Part shown: one piece after another, positions 1-8,437 of the stretch
Layout of the letters: the number at the start of each line of letters is the position of its first letter
How positions within the stretch are numbered: position 1 is the first letter of the stretch
Origin: Clostridiaceae bacterium
GTDB taxonomy: Bacteria; Bacillota_A; Clostridia; Clostridiales; Clostridiaceae
NCBI GenBank assembly: GCA_029256485.1
Contig: JAQSXU010000004.1
Span: 35,132 to 99,131 of the forward strand
Length of the DNA stretch: 64,000 nucleotides
Direction: 5' to 3'
The notes under the pieces: model-generated
What the model was told of the DNA's origin: nothing
Database searches by the model: none
The model's input: only the letters and a program-made list of their open reading frames with translations
Made by a program: the position numbers and the translations under genes

Positions 1-20
1 GTTGTAGTTTTATTATTCAA

Positions 21-121
21 GGATGGTTATACCACAATTAAAGTCGAATGCAAATTAATGAAAAAAAGGTGAAGTGGTATGAAGAAAACCACAGGTAATG
101 TCGAATATCCGAAACTTATAA
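21..121. repeat. Mosaic of segments repeated elsewhere in the window
   Basis: Positions 21-48 match 2423-2450 with two differences. Positions 85-108 match 33201-33224 with one difference. The second match falls inside the YopX-like gene at 33085. The two partners lie about 31 kb apart, so this left edge looks like a recombination mosaic. Confidence 0.6.
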
Positions 122-176
122 TTGCCAACAATAGTTGTAAAAGATAAAGATGGGAATATAATTGAGACATTAGCTT
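82..176 (+). pseudogene. Remnant of YopX-like or similar phage gene
   Basis: A short frame ending at 119-121 encodes KPQVMSNIRNL, nearly the same as KPQVMSNIQNC in the YopX-like protein at 33085. A second frame up to 176 encodes a C-terminal-looking tail, VVKDKDGNIIETLA. Neither has a start codon with a ribosome binding site. I read this as leftover coding sequence. The link between the two pieces is inference. Confidence 0.3.
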
Positions 177-268
177 AGTAATAATGCTTCTAATACAATA
201 AAAGTTATATATGAAAATGTTTTATGTATAATAAATTGTAGAATTTTTATTGAAGGGAGCAAAGTAGT

Positions 269-496
269 ATGATTAAAGAGAAATGTCAAAAATGTAATAA
301 TGAATTTAGTTGGTTATCCATTAACACTTTTGCTGATAAAGTATTAGTGAAAATAGATTTGTGGGGTTTAGAATCATGTAATGAATATGAAAAAGCTATG
401 TATAGAAAACAAATGTGTCCTGCTTGTGCAGGGTATTGCACTCATAATGAATTAATAAAATTTGAAAATAATGAAAAAGATAAATTGGAAAATTAA
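269..496 (+). CDS. Small zinc-ribbon-like protein
   Basis: A 75-residue protein with two CxxC pairs (CQKC near residue 6 and CPAC near residue 50), the spacing of a treble-clef or zinc-ribbon fold. The start is set by a GAAGGGAG site upstream. No enzymatic motif is visible, so nucleic-acid or protein binding is only a guess. It is the first of a run of short plus-strand genes and is followed by a terminator-like hairpin at about 525-560, which suggests it ends a transcript. Confidence 0.7.
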   Translation: MIKEKCQKCNNEFSWLSINTFADKVLVKIDLWGLESCNEYEKAMYRKQMCPACAGYCTHNELIKFENNEKDKLEN

Positions 497-524
497 TGAT
501 TTCTTATTAGTTTGCATATTTACA

Positions 525-560
525 AAATAGCCTCTTATTTATATATAAGGGGTTATTTTT
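525..560 (+). terminator. Rho-independent terminator
   Basis: Stem AATAGCC...GGTTATT with an internal AT stem, followed by T5, after the gene ending at 496. Confidence 0.6.
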
Positions 561-657
561 GTGCTATAAAAGAAAAAATAATTTACAAAATTATATTATT
601 GTGATATAATGATTAAAGGAAATAAACAATTATAAATATAATTAAAAGGATAATTAA

Positions 658-906
658 ATGCCAGATAAATTAAAGCAACAAGAATATATAGAAATATTTA
701 TATCTAAGCTAAAAAATAAATATCAAGAAGTGAATTTTGGTTATGTGTATAACGAAGAATCTAACATATATGATATATGGCATGATAATTATACACTTCA
801 ATTCGAAAATCTAAATTTTTTAAAAAATGTAGGATTATTAATAAAAGATATTTTATATAACAATGAAATTTTCAATATTTCGTTTGGATATGATTTTACT
901 AAATGA
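658..906 (+). CDS. Hypothetical protein, 82 aa
   Basis: Not recognised. An acidic, aromatic-rich 82-residue protein preceded by AAAAGGA seven bases before the ATG. Predicted alpha/beta, with no cysteine motif, signal peptide or membrane segment. It starts the cluster that continues with the 255-residue gene at 945. Confidence 0.6.
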   Translation: MPDKLKQQEYIEIFISKLKNKYQEVNFGYVYNEESNIYDIWHDNYTLQFENLNFLKNVGLLIKDILYNNEIFNISFGYDFTK

Positions 907-944
907 AACTTAAGGTATAAAAAAGCAAAAAGGAGTGATGTTTA

Positions 945-1712
945 ATGGGAATGTATGATTATCTTGGTGGAGAACAAGTGAAAATATTCTATAGTCCTAT
1001 TTTTGATAAAGATTTCTTTGGTGAAATTGTAACAGTGCATAGTGGAGGTAGTCTTCTTAGTTTTGGAACAAATGATAGACTTCCTTTAAAAACTCTTTAC
1101 TACAAATATCCAGAGAATTTTTGTGTGTTTGATTATAGAGGAAATAAAGATGTATTTATAATAAAAGACGGAAAGTTTAAAGAAATTAAAAAGTATTATA
1201 AATTAAAAAAAGCTGACATTGGCGATTCAGTAGTAAATTATTATGGTACTGAAATAAGCATTAATAATTTAGGAGATTTTAAACGCATTTCGAACGATTT
1301 TAATAATACATTTAAAAAGTATGAAAATGGGAAAAAAGAATTATTACCTAAAGGATTTAATGAAACACTTAAAAATTATAGAGAAGAATTTAAATCTAAA
1401 GAATCTGAACTAAATGAACTTACAGAAAAGACTTTTGGTGTATTTAATAAAAAATGGGTTGCTGATGATAAGTATATGAATGAAAAAGATTTTGGTGAAT
1501 TACTTTTATGTTATATAAAATTTGAAGTTGCTTCAGAAGATAGTGATAAACATTACTCTAAAGAAGACCATATGGCTTGTAAAAAGGCATTATTAGATTT
1601 TATGTCAGAACATAAAAATATTGAATACAGTTATGTTAAGTGGTTAGACGATGATAAATTAATATCATTAGATTACATGAATAATGTAATTCTTAAAGCT
1701 TTAAGTCTGTAA
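945..1712 (+). CDS. Hypothetical protein, 255 aa
   Basis: Not recognised in full. The N-terminus MGMYDYLGGEQVKIFYSP resembles the opening of small phage proteins that start MGMFDYV and contain beta-rich domains. The C-terminal half is helical and charged (about residues 130-255). A strong AAAAGGAG site precedes the ATG. The next gene starts 16 bp downstream and is probably co-transcribed. Confidence 0.7.
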   Translation: MGMYDYLGGEQVKIFYSPIFDKDFFGEIVTVHSGGSLLSFGTNDRLPLKTLYYKYPENFCVFDYRGNKDVFIIKDGKFKEIKKYYKLKKADIGDSVVNYYGTEISINNLGDFKRISNDFNNTFKKYENGKKELLPKGFNETLKNYREEFKSKESELNELTEKTFGVFNKKWVADDKYMNEKDFGELLLCYIKFEVASEDSDKHYSKEDHMACKKALLDFMSEHKNIEYSYVKWLDDDKLISLDYMNNVILKALSL

Positions 1713-1728
1713 ATAGGAGGGGTGTTAA

Positions 1729-2031
1729 ATGAAAGCATGGCATGTTCAAGATAATGAAGGCGATATGCAAGAGATTGTATTCGCAGATAGAAGAATTGAT
1801 GCTATATATAAAAGTGAAGCTATGGAATGTACTAAATATATTGATATTCGTATTAAAAGAGCAAAGTATGCTGATAACTTAGAAAATGAACCTTCTAAGT
1901 TAATTCAGGCACAGCTTGATAATGGTTGGATATTTGAGTGTAGTAAATGTAGTAATTATATTTCAGAAGATGATAAGTACATTATCAAAGACAATTCTAT
2001 TTGTTGTGAGAAATGTAATAAAGAGCAATAA
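1729..2031 (+). CDS. Small protein with C-terminal zinc ribbon
   Basis: A 100-residue protein with CSKC near residue 72 and CCEKC near residue 93, a C-terminal four-cysteine zinc ribbon. The N-terminal 60 residues look like a small alpha/beta domain. A TAGGAGGGG ribosome site makes the ATG secure. Probably co-transcribed with the gene ending at 1712. Function unknown. Confidence 0.7.
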   Translation: MKAWHVQDNEGDMQEIVFADRRIDAIYKSEAMECTKYIDIRIKRAKYADNLENEPSKLIQAQLDNGWIFECSKCSNYISEDDKYIIKDNSICCEKCNKEQ

Positions 2032-2096
2032 TGGTTAATTGTTTAAAAGCTATATAGTTAAGAAATAAACCGTATGGATTGCTTTTAATTTATTGA

Positions 2097-2120
2097 GTTA
2101 GCGATATTAGTTGTGGTATT
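2097..2120. repeat. 24-bp dispersed repeat, copy 1
   Basis: Matches 33043-33066 except for one base (GTTAGCGATATTAGTT followed by R-TGGTATT). Both copies lie in short intergenic gaps just before small genes. Confidence 0.6.
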
Positions 2121-2177
2121 GAATGATTTTGATAAAGAATAAGATTTTAATTTAAATGTGGTTATTGGAGATAGAAA

Positions 2178-2390
2178 ATGAGAAAGTGTAATAGTTGCAA
2201 ATCAAAAATTGATATAAAAGTATGGAATGGTACTGGAATAGTTAATGGTAATAATATAACATTAATATCGGTTAATAATATGGTTATAGACACAGAAAAT
2301 TGTAATTGTCAAAACCCATTAAGCGAATTTTATAATAGTGGAATAAGTAAAAACAATGTTTGTAATTTACATGAATATGAAACTGATTAA
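2178..2390 (+). CDS. Small cysteine-containing protein, 70 aa
   Basis: A 70-residue protein opening with CNSCKSK and holding further cysteines (NCNCQ, CNLH), a plausible metal-binding arrangement of irregular spacing. Preceded by TTGGAG. Not recognised. It lies after the 24-bp repeat at 2097. Confidence 0.6.
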   Translation: MRKCNSCKSKIDIKVWNGTGIVNGNNITLISVNNMVIDTENCNCQNPLSEFYNSGISKNNVCNLHEYETD

Positions 2391-2422
2391 AAAGGAGAAG
2401 CATTAAAGAGCAACTCCTTTCT

Positions 2423-2450
2423 GGATGATTATACCACAATTAATGTCGAA
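2423..2450. repeat. 28-bp dispersed repeat, copy 2
   Basis: Matches positions 21-48 with two differences. The core is TTATACCACAATTAA. Confidence 0.6.
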
Positions 2451-2482
2451 CACCTAATTTATTAAGGAGGATTTTGCTGTAT

Positions 2483-2689
2483 ATGAAAAATTCTAAATTT
2501 AAAGTTAGGATTAAAGATGGTAAAGAAAAGTATTTTGAAGAACTCTGTAATAACAATAATGTAAATTACAAAAGGTATCCTGCACCACTCACTTCACTTT
2601 ATAGAATTGAGTGTAAAGAGAGTTTTCTTAAAAAAGCTAACATGTTCGTAGATAGCATTGATAATATGCCAATAATTACATTACAATAG
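2483..2689 (+). CDS. Hypothetical protein, 68 aa
   Basis: Not recognised. A TTG at 2474 is in frame but lies only three bases after AAGGAGG, so the ATG at 2483 is the likelier start. The small, basic, probably alpha/beta protein (KFKVRIKDGKEKYFEEL...) resembles short phage proteins of unknown role. The next gene starts 27 bp downstream. Confidence 0.6.
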   Translation: MKNSKFKVRIKDGKEKYFEELCNNNNVNYKRYPAPLTSLYRIECKESFLKKANMFVDSIDNMPIITLQ

Positions 2690-2716
2690 TAAAATAAACA
2701 AAATAAAGGAGAATTA

Positions 2717-3214
2717 ATGAAAATAAAATACTTGCAAAACAGACATAGCTTTTGGGTAGATGTCAAGAGATATAATAGATTAATAAATGTAGAAAAAAAT
2801 GCACCATTTAGTCCAATTAGTGGGATAAATGACAATATAACAAAAATGGTGTTAGAAGTTTTTCAAAATACAAAATATAAATTAAAAGTAGAAAGTCCAG
2901 GGAAAGCTTCAAAGCTTGCTGATGAATTAAATGAAGCAATAATTGAATGTGAAGAAATATTTTACACGCTACAACCCTTTAATGAGTTTGTTCATCCACA
3001 AGACTGTGATACGTTAGATATTTTGATTTTTAATGAAAAACTTGCCTTAATAATAGAGGGCATAGACGAAACTTCAAGATTTGGCGACGATAGTTATTCT
3101 TACGGGTTAACTGCAGTGTCATTACTTACCAATGATATAACTAAAGACGAAGTACAATCTGTTCTTAATTGGTATGAAGAAGTAATGGAAAAAGTTTATC
3201 CATTGAAAAAATAA
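2717..3214 (+). CDS. Hypothetical protein, 165 aa
   Basis: Not recognised. A soluble, acidic 165-residue protein without cysteine or membrane motifs. AAAGGAG lies five bases before the ATG. It sits in a tight plus-strand run from 2483 to 4065 and is likely co-transcribed with it. Confidence 0.65.
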   Translation: MKIKYLQNRHSFWVDVKRYNRLINVEKNAPFSPISGINDNITKMVLEVFQNTKYKLKVESPGKASKLADELNEAIIECEEIFYTLQPFNEFVHPQDCDTLDILIFNEKLALIIEGIDETSRFGDDSYSYGLTAVSLLTNDITKDEVQSVLNWYEEVMEKVYPLKK

Positions 3215-3240
3215 AATACGAAAAATAAGGTGTTGAAAAT

Positions 3241-3402
3241 ATGAAAATAATATGCGATTGCAATAGCGATAATGTTTCAATTATGGCAGTACAAGAAAAA
3301 GATATTAAAGTAAAAGATATAAATACTAAAATAGCTAAAATAACCTATATATGCAATGATTGTGGAAAAACAGAAGTAAGAACAGAATATTTGTATAAAT
3401 AA
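3241..3402 (+). CDS. Small zinc-ribbon protein, 53 aa
   Basis: A 53-residue protein with CDC near residue 5 and CNDC near residue 38, giving four potential zinc ligands on two knuckles. Preceded by AAGGTG. It lies 26 bp after the previous gene and 21 bp before the next, with the same codon bias. This fits a real gene in the operon. Confidence 0.6.
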   Translation: MKIICDCNSDNVSIMAVQEKDIKVKDINTKIAKITYICNDCGKTEVRTEYLYK

Positions 3403-3423
3403 CAAAACGGAGGAGGATTTTAG

Positions 3424-3765
3424 TTGAGAATAATATATTATGATTCAGAAATAGACGGTTATCTGGTAAATGAAATAAATTATATAGCTTATACTAATGA
3501 TTTATATGAAGAACTTCCAGAGGGTGAAGAAGTAGAAATTGAAAAAGAAGAAAGTTTTTCAATATTTAGTTCCATAACTGAAAGATTTTCAGAAAATAGT
3601 GAAGAAGTATCTTTAACAGAGGGATTATGCATAATGGATAAAGATGAACAGATATTAGTTTTCCCGAATATAGATAAAGATACATGTAATTCAATGATTA
3701 AAGAAATATATGAAACTGGAAAGTTGGATTTATCAAAATACAGTGATTGGGAATATGTAGATTGA
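3424..3765 (+). CDS. Hypothetical acidic protein, TTG start
   Basis: A very acidic 113-residue protein starting at TTG, fixed by GGAGGA seven bases upstream. No ATG exists near this position. Not recognised. High charge and no cysteine core suggest a small binding protein, but no function can be assigned. Confidence 0.6.
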   Translation: MRIIYYDSEIDGYLVNEINYIAYTNDLYEELPEGEEVEIEKEESFSIFSSITERFSENSEEVSLTEGLCIMDKDEQILVFPNIDKDTCNSMIKEIYETGKLDLSKYSDWEYVD

Positions 3766-3792
3766 AAAATAAGAGCTAAGGATGATAATTAA

Positions 3793-4065
3793 ATGAATAT
3801 AATTTTTAAAAATAAAAGTGGTGATGTAATTTATATTGTTACAGACGTGAATTACGGGTTCTATAAAAATGAAACAACTACATATGTTGGGGGCGGATAT
3901 GATTGTGGCGAAGGTATTGTTAGAAGAATGCCTGCAAAACTTTTTAAATGTAAAAAAACTGGTCGACCAATGCTAAAATTATGTGGTGGAAAAATGTATG
4001 CTGTTAATATTGAAGATGATAAACTATTTAATTTTGACATATTAGATAAAGCATTAATAAAGTAA
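3793..4065 (+). CDS. Hypothetical protein, 90 aa
   Basis: Not recognised. A 90-residue beta-rich protein with glycine clusters (YVGGGYDCG) and three cysteines. Preceded by AAGGA with an 11-base spacing. It ends the first small-gene run; a 95-bp gap follows. Confidence 0.6.
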   Translation: MNIIFKNKSGDVIYIVTDVNYGFYKNETTTYVGGGYDCGEGIVRRMPAKLFKCKKTGRPMLKLCGGKMYAVNIEDDKLFNFDILDKALIK

Positions 4066-4160
4066 TAAATAGATAATAAGTATGGGGAATTTCTTACATA
4101 TTCAGATGTTCTCACTTAAAAATATAGATAAATAATAAATTGTTGTAGGAGGAAAGAAGT

Positions 4161-4508
4161 GTGGAATGCAAAAAGTGGACAACCGTATATAAGGTAAAAA
4201 AAGAAAAAGCAAATGACCAAATTAATGCAATTACATATATGCATCAAGATAGTGATTGGATATGTACCGACTTTGGTCACAGTATAGATTCTAAGAATAT
4301 AGATATGTTTGTGATGCAACCATTACAAACACATCCATATGGGGAAGAATTCGGAGAAGCTCCACATGGATTTGAGGTTTTAGTTATTAATGAATCTCAA
4401 CTTGAGGAATACTTCGAAATTGTTCCAGGCAGAAATTATCTTGACGAACAACGGGATATTGAAAATAAAATGTATGAAAAGAATAAAAGTAATAAAGAGG
4501 GGGATTAG
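4161..4508 (+). CDS. Hypothetical protein, GTG start
   Basis: A 115-residue protein starting at GTG, eight bases after GGAGGA. Not recognised. The C-terminus is charged and helical. The stop codon lies one base before the TTG start of the next gene, so the two are probably translationally coupled. Confidence 0.65.
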   Translation: MECKKWTTVYKVKKEKANDQINAITYMHQDSDWICTDFGHSIDSKNIDMFVMQPLQTHPYGEEFGEAPHGFEVLVINESQLEEYFEIVPGRNYLDEQRDIENKMYEKNKSNKEGD

Positions 4509-4509
4509 A

Positions 4510-5322
4510 TTGAATAAAGAAAAATTAGAAGAATGTATTAAAGGTATGTTTGATTCTATTATTAAAGAAGATAATGAAAAATTCGGAAGACTAATTATGG
4601 ATTCTTTGGAAAGCTTAAAAAACTCTGGATATAATTTTTCCAATCCAGAGAGTTTTAATAGTATGATTATAAGTAAATTTAATAGGGGACTGAACTCTCT
4701 TGCAAATGGGATACATGATTTACCTTCATTAGAAATAAAAGATACAAATAAACCTAATTTTATCTATTTGAATTATAATTTTTTAGAACAAAATATTAGA
4801 AATTTATGTGTATTAAGAGAAGGAAATTCGTGTTGTGCTGATAAATCAAGAGCGATACTTAAAATGTATTTAAAGTATTCATTGACAGGTGAAATTAATG
4901 AATATAAACCAGAAATAGAATGTTATTGGCTACCTAAGTTTGGTACAAACGAAGAATGGGTTAATTATTGCGATGGCTTATATCTTTTATATTATGGAAA
5001 AACAGAGAAGTATTTGGCATCTTATAATATTTTAATTAAATCAGAAAAAAGAACATATAAGCATATATTACATAATTGGTATATGAAGTTTGTTGATGGG
5101 AATATAATTCGAATAACAAATACATGGGATGATAGATTTGAAAATCCATTAGATAATATATATTATGATAAAGGCGATTACTATATTTTAAGTAAGAATT
5201 TATTAAACGATAGAAATTATGAACATTACGAAGGTAATGAACCATTGATTGACAATTATTGTAAAGTTCCTAAAAGTGATATAATTGAAATTTATAAAGT
5301 ATCAGAAGAAGTTATGGTATGA
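4510..5322 (+). CDS. Paralogous family protein, long form (270 aa)
   Basis: The reading frame is open further upstream, but the TTG at 4510 is six bases after AGAGGGGG and directly follows the preceding stop, so it is the likely start. The protein is a paralog of the one at 38404. Both begin EEC/ALKGMF, share FIYLxYxxL, LREGxxCCxDKxR and a W-L/I-P-x-FGT block, and are otherwise soluble. The shared cysteine pair after LREG may be functional. This copy has about 85 extra C-terminal residues. The family is not recognised. Confidence 0.7.
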   Translation: MNKEKLEECIKGMFDSIIKEDNEKFGRLIMDSLESLKNSGYNFSNPESFNSMIISKFNRGLNSLANGIHDLPSLEIKDTNKPNFIYLNYNFLEQNIRNLCVLREGNSCCADKSRAILKMYLKYSLTGEINEYKPEIECYWLPKFGTNEEWVNYCDGLYLLYYGKTEKYLASYNILIKSEKRTYKHILHNWYMKFVDGNIIRITNTWDDRFENPLDNIYYDKGDYYILSKNLLNDRNYEHYEGNEPLIDNYCKVPKSDIIEIYKVSEEVMV

Positions 5323-5364
5323 TAATTCGTATTGTGATAAAATTATGTAAAAGGATGGGTGATA

Positions 5365-5541
5365 ATGGAAAAAGTTATATGGGTTAGAAGTGAAGAAGTA
5401 TCAAGTTCAAGGGTAAACGACGGTTTAAACGAAGTAAATAAATATTTGGAAGAAGGGTGGAAAGTCAAGCATATAGTTGCATTTAATGTGGTAAAAAGCG
5501 ATTCCAGAACACAAGCATATATTGTTATTGAAAAAGATTAA
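5365..5541 (+). CDS. Small DUF4177-like protein, 58 aa
   Basis: A 58-residue protein with the pattern of short phage and host proteins built around a V-N-K-Y-L-x-E-G-W-K-V block followed by a beta strand ending YIVIEK, as in DUF4177. A GTG six bases upstream is in frame, but AAGGA spacing favours this ATG. Followed by the bidirectional terminator at 5587. Confidence 0.6.
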   Translation: MEKVIWVRSEEVSSSRVNDGLNEVNKYLEEGWKVKHIVAFNVVKSDSRTQAYIVIEKD

Positions 5542-5586
5542 AGATACTAAAATAAATCGACCAACATTTAAAACTTGCAATATATT

Positions 5587-5622
5587 AAAAAAGCAACTTA
5601 TGTTTTACATAAGTTGCTTTTT
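5587..5622. terminator. Bidirectional terminator
   Basis: Stem AAAAAGCAACTTATG / CATAAGTTGCTTTTT with A and T tracts on either side, between convergent genes ending at 5541 (+) and 5625 (-). Confidence 0.85.
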
Positions 5623-5624
5623 AT

Positions 5625-7016
5625 TTACTTCATTGTTTGATATAATTGGCCAGCTACTATTATTAATTTATTTGATATATCATTTCTTAGATACTTTAAA
5701 TCAAGGTCTTTTATCCTAATTCTATCAAGAGCATCACAGTCTTTAAATATCTTATATAAGCTAACAGCTTTTTCTTTATCAATGATATTTTTATCATCTA
5801 AAATGCTTTTGATACCAATATTATCGTCTATGCAGTGATTTAATATAATGGCATATAAAATGCTTTTATCTTTTTTATCCAATTCCATATTTTTATCTAA
5901 TTTTAAGTTTTTTATTTTGCTTACACTTTTTCTACCATGTATATTATCATCTCTATCATTATTTCTTCCTATATCATGCCAAGCTCCTGCACAAGCAAGT
6001 ATATTCATATCAGCGTAGTCTAATTTCATGAAATAGCTATATATTACTGTTAGGAAGGTAACTCTTTTGGCATGAAGTATTCCATGAGGTTCATTAGCGT
6101 ATAATTCAGGGCTATTTGTTATAGTATAATTTTTGTACTTCCAAAATTCTAAGTACTTATCGAATTCTTTACTATCTATTAAGTCTTTTAATGAGTATGA
6201 ATTAATAATTTGAGGAGAAATAATGTGCTCAGGAAATACTAAAACTTCACTTTCAGGTTCTTCAATATAATCAATTATATTGTTAATTGATACTGTGGCT
6301 TTGTATATTACTGACTTTTCGGTACTAAATCTAACTGCAAAGGTAATGGCAGTATTTATATTTGTTGTCCACGAAAATGCTTTATCTATGGGGGATGATT
6401 CGCTTGCCATACCTCTATAGATTATAACATTACCATTTTCATCAAGAGGCAAATTATTAATTAACATTTCATTAGTTAACATATTTCTATCTAATTTACT
6501 TTGAAATATTTTTCTAATGATGTTTTCTGGAATATCTTTAAATCCATAATCACTACTTGTGTAAAGCATTAGAAAAATATCATATAGCATATTATTGGGG
6601 AGTTCATTTATCTTTTCTTGAAATAAAGCAAAATTAAATTGTGGTGTTACAAGAGAAAAATAGCTGAGATATTCTTTTTTCTCCCAATATTCCTGTAAAA
6701 ATTTATTTCTTACATCTAAAGTTTCCTTAATCTTCAAAAATTCGAAAATATCTTCAATATCACCTTTAGACAAATGTATTGAAATTTGACAATGACCTTC
6801 TATATACCAAAATGGATATATTGAATTTAAACAATAATATATATTGTCTGGGTTAAGCTTCTGATTATCAAAACTTTGTTTTATTTCTTCATAAGTAAGA
6901 TTGCCAAGACCAGGGAATATATCTACTACTGAATCGTAATTGTCTTTATCTATTTTAATTAATTCATTAAAGCTAATTTGTGCTTTTGCATTTTTAAATA
7001 CATCTTGAATGTTCAT
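5625..7016 (-). CDS. ADP-ribosyltransferase-like / HD-domain fusion
   Basis: A 463-residue protein. Residues 1-190 are unrecognised. Residues 197-265 match the R-S-E class of ADP-ribosyltransferase: IIYRGM (Arg201), FSWTTN (residues 214-219) and ESEVLVF (Glu255/Glu257, the ExE pair). Residues 311-430 carry HD-phosphohydrolase ligands: HxxxH at 311/315, WHD at 346-348, HGR at 360, NHC at 393-395 and DCDALDR at 427. ARTs transfer ADP-ribose from NAD to protein, RNA or DNA; HD domains usually cleave phosphoesters. The combination could be a modifier joined to its own eraser or to a nucleotide-cleaving effector. This is inference. It is alone on the minus strand behind a convergent terminator, which suits a stand-alone effector. 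AGGAG precedes the ATG. Confidence 0.7.
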   Translation of the reverse strand: MNIQDVFKNAKAQISFNELIKIDKDNYDSVVDIFPGLGNLTYEEIKQSFDNQKLNPDNIYYCLNSIYPFWYIEGHCQISIHLSKGDIEDIFEFLKIKETLDVRNKFLQEYWEKKEYLSYFSLVTPQFNFALFQEKINELPNNMLYDIFLMLYTSSDYGFKDIPENIIRKIFQSKLDRNMLTNEMLINNLPLDENGNVIIYRGMASESSPIDKAFSWTTNINTAITFAVRFSTEKSVIYKATVSINNIIDYIEEPESEVLVFPEHIISPQIINSYSLKDLIDSKEFDKYLEFWKYKNYTITNSPELYANEPHGILHAKRVTFLTVIYSYFMKLDYADMNILACAGAWHDIGRNNDRDDNIHGRKSVSKIKNLKLDKNMELDKKDKSILYAIILNHCIDDNIGIKSILDDKNIIDKEKAVSLYKIFKDCDALDRIRIKDLDLKYLRNDISNKLIIVAGQLYQTMK

Positions 7017-7104
7017 AAAGTCTCCTAATAATAACTAAATTAATTTCTGTAATTATATTATACCACAATAAAAATAATTTGTAAATCTAAAATGTAAAAT
7101 ATAA

Positions 7105-7133
7105 TTGACAAATTACTTAAAAAATGATATTAT
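7105..7133 (+). promoter_or_regulatory. Sigma-A-type promoter
   Basis: TTGACA, 17 bp, TATTAT, 30 bp before the gene at 7163. It lies in the divergent gap next to the ART-HD gene. Confidence 0.6.
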
Positions 7134-7162
7134 AAGAATATAGAGAAGTAGGAGGTTAAAAT

Positions 7163-7444
7163 ATGTTTGGATTTGGATTTATATTAGGAAATATATTTGC
7201 AACTATTACAATAATATTTTGTTCATTATTTAATTCTTTAATGAAGATTACATATAAGATATTGAGGGTATTATTTAATTATTCTTTTAAACACTCTAAA
7301 GCTATATTAAATCATGATAATAATATAAAAAATGATTATAGTAGAGAAGAATTTGAAATTATTAAAATTAATCAAAGCAATGAGGCGAATAAGAATAATG
7401 AAAGAATAAGAAGAACGAGTAGAATTAATGAAATAAATGATTGA
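7163..7444 (+). CDS. Small membrane protein, 93 aa
   Basis: One hydrophobic segment at about residues 4-28, then a basic region and a long charged Asn/Glu/Arg tail. A single-pass membrane protein with a cytoplasmic tail is likely. AGGAGG lies seven bases before the ATG. Served by the promoter at 7105. Function unknown. Confidence 0.65.
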   Translation: MFGFGFILGNIFATITIIFCSLFNSLMKITYKILRVLFNYSFKHSKAILNHDNNIKNDYSREEFEIIKINQSNEANKNNERIRRTSRINEIND

Positions 7445-7506
7445 TAAAAAACGGACATTAGAATTTAGTTGTGACATCAAATTAATATTTAATGAGGTAG
7501 GTGATT

Positions 7507-7764
7507 ATGGGAATGGATAGACTTTATGGCGGTCTGATTATTGTAGAAAACCAACATGGAAATGTTGTGAAATGCACTAAAAGAATATTTGGATTCTGCA
7601 AAGACGCAAAGAATGAGGCGATAATGGATTTAAAAGAGTCAATGAAAAGACATGGAGTAGATTTTTCCGATTCTTGGATATTCACTGCCAGAAGGTATAA
7701 TGCTACATTTTCAGATGTAAGTGATGATGAAATTTATTTTTTTTGTAAAGCTGAACCACAATAA
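7507..7764 (+). CDS. Hypothetical protein, 85 aa
   Basis: An in-frame GTG at 7501 is too near the GAGGT site, so the ATG at 7507 is chosen. The 85-residue soluble protein (MGMDRLYGGLIIVENQ...) is not recognised. The gene stops 16 bp before the TTG start of the next, so it probably belongs to the same operon as 7781 and 8111. Confidence 0.65.
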   Translation: MGMDRLYGGLIIVENQHGNVVKCTKRIFGFCKDAKNEAIMDLKESMKRHGVDFSDSWIFTARRYNATFSDVSDDEIYFFCKAEPQ

Positions 7765-7780
7765 ACGGAGGATAATTAAA

Positions 7781-8092
7781 TTGGAATTAAATACAAATGA
7801 AAGCAAGCCAAAAGATATTGTTTACACATTAAATGATTCGGAATTTAATGGAATATCTGAATTCGATATAAAAGATATGATTAAAGAAATCAAAGTAAAA
7901 TTAGATTGTAATATTTCCATATATTCTTCCGAAATAGCAAAACTACTTTCAAGTAATGAAGAAATTAAGCTTATAGCAAGAAAATATGATAGTGAAAATC
8001 ATGAAGAAGTTAAATTTGGAATAATACCTAAAGATATTATTGAAAACAATATCACTATATTATTAATGAGTAAAATGGAAAGAGAAATTTAA
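7781..8092 (+). CDS. Hypothetical protein, TTG start, 103 aa
   Basis: The start is the TTG nine bases after CGGAGG; the open frame extends upstream into the previous gene but has no usable signal there. A 103-residue charged alpha/beta protein, not recognised. It is 18 bp from the next gene. Confidence 0.6.
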   Translation: MELNTNESKPKDIVYTLNDSEFNGISEFDIKDMIKEIKVKLDCNISIYSSEIAKLLSSNEEIKLIARKYDSENHEEVKFGIIPKDIIENNITILLMSKMEREI

Positions 8093-8110
8093 GTATTATG
8101 AGGCAAATAC

Positions 8111-8293
8111 ATGAAAGTTGAAGAGTTAATTGACATAATATTTGATAAAATAATTATATATAAAACAAATAATGAAGAGTTTGAAGATATTTACAAAGGA
8201 GACAAGAATAATATACCAATAAAGATATTAGAAATGAAAGTAAGAAGCATTGGAGCATCAAAAAAAGGAGTTATAGATATACAGGTGTTTTAA
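8111..8293 (+). CDS. Hypothetical protein, 60 aa
   Basis: A 60-residue soluble protein, not recognised, last of a three-gene run (7507-8293) and followed by a terminator at 8338. The ribosome site GAGGC is weak. Confidence 0.5.
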   Translation: MKVEELIDIIFDKIIIYKTNNEEFEDIYKGDKNNIPIKILEMKVRSIGASKKGVIDIQVF

Positions 8294-8337
8294 CTTTCAA
8301 TAATTAAATTCTTATACCATATGTGAATATAATATAC

Positions 8338-8371
8338 AAGCAGAGTCTTTAATGATTCTGCTTATTTTTTT
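8338..8371 (+). terminator. Rho-independent terminator
   Basis: AAGCAGA / TCTGCTT stem with extra pairing toward the loop, then A-T7. Confidence 0.75.
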
Positions 8372-8437
8372 AAGACTTGCAAACTATAATATAAAAAATA
8401 TAAAAAAGGTAAATAACATTTATATAAGGAGGATAAA

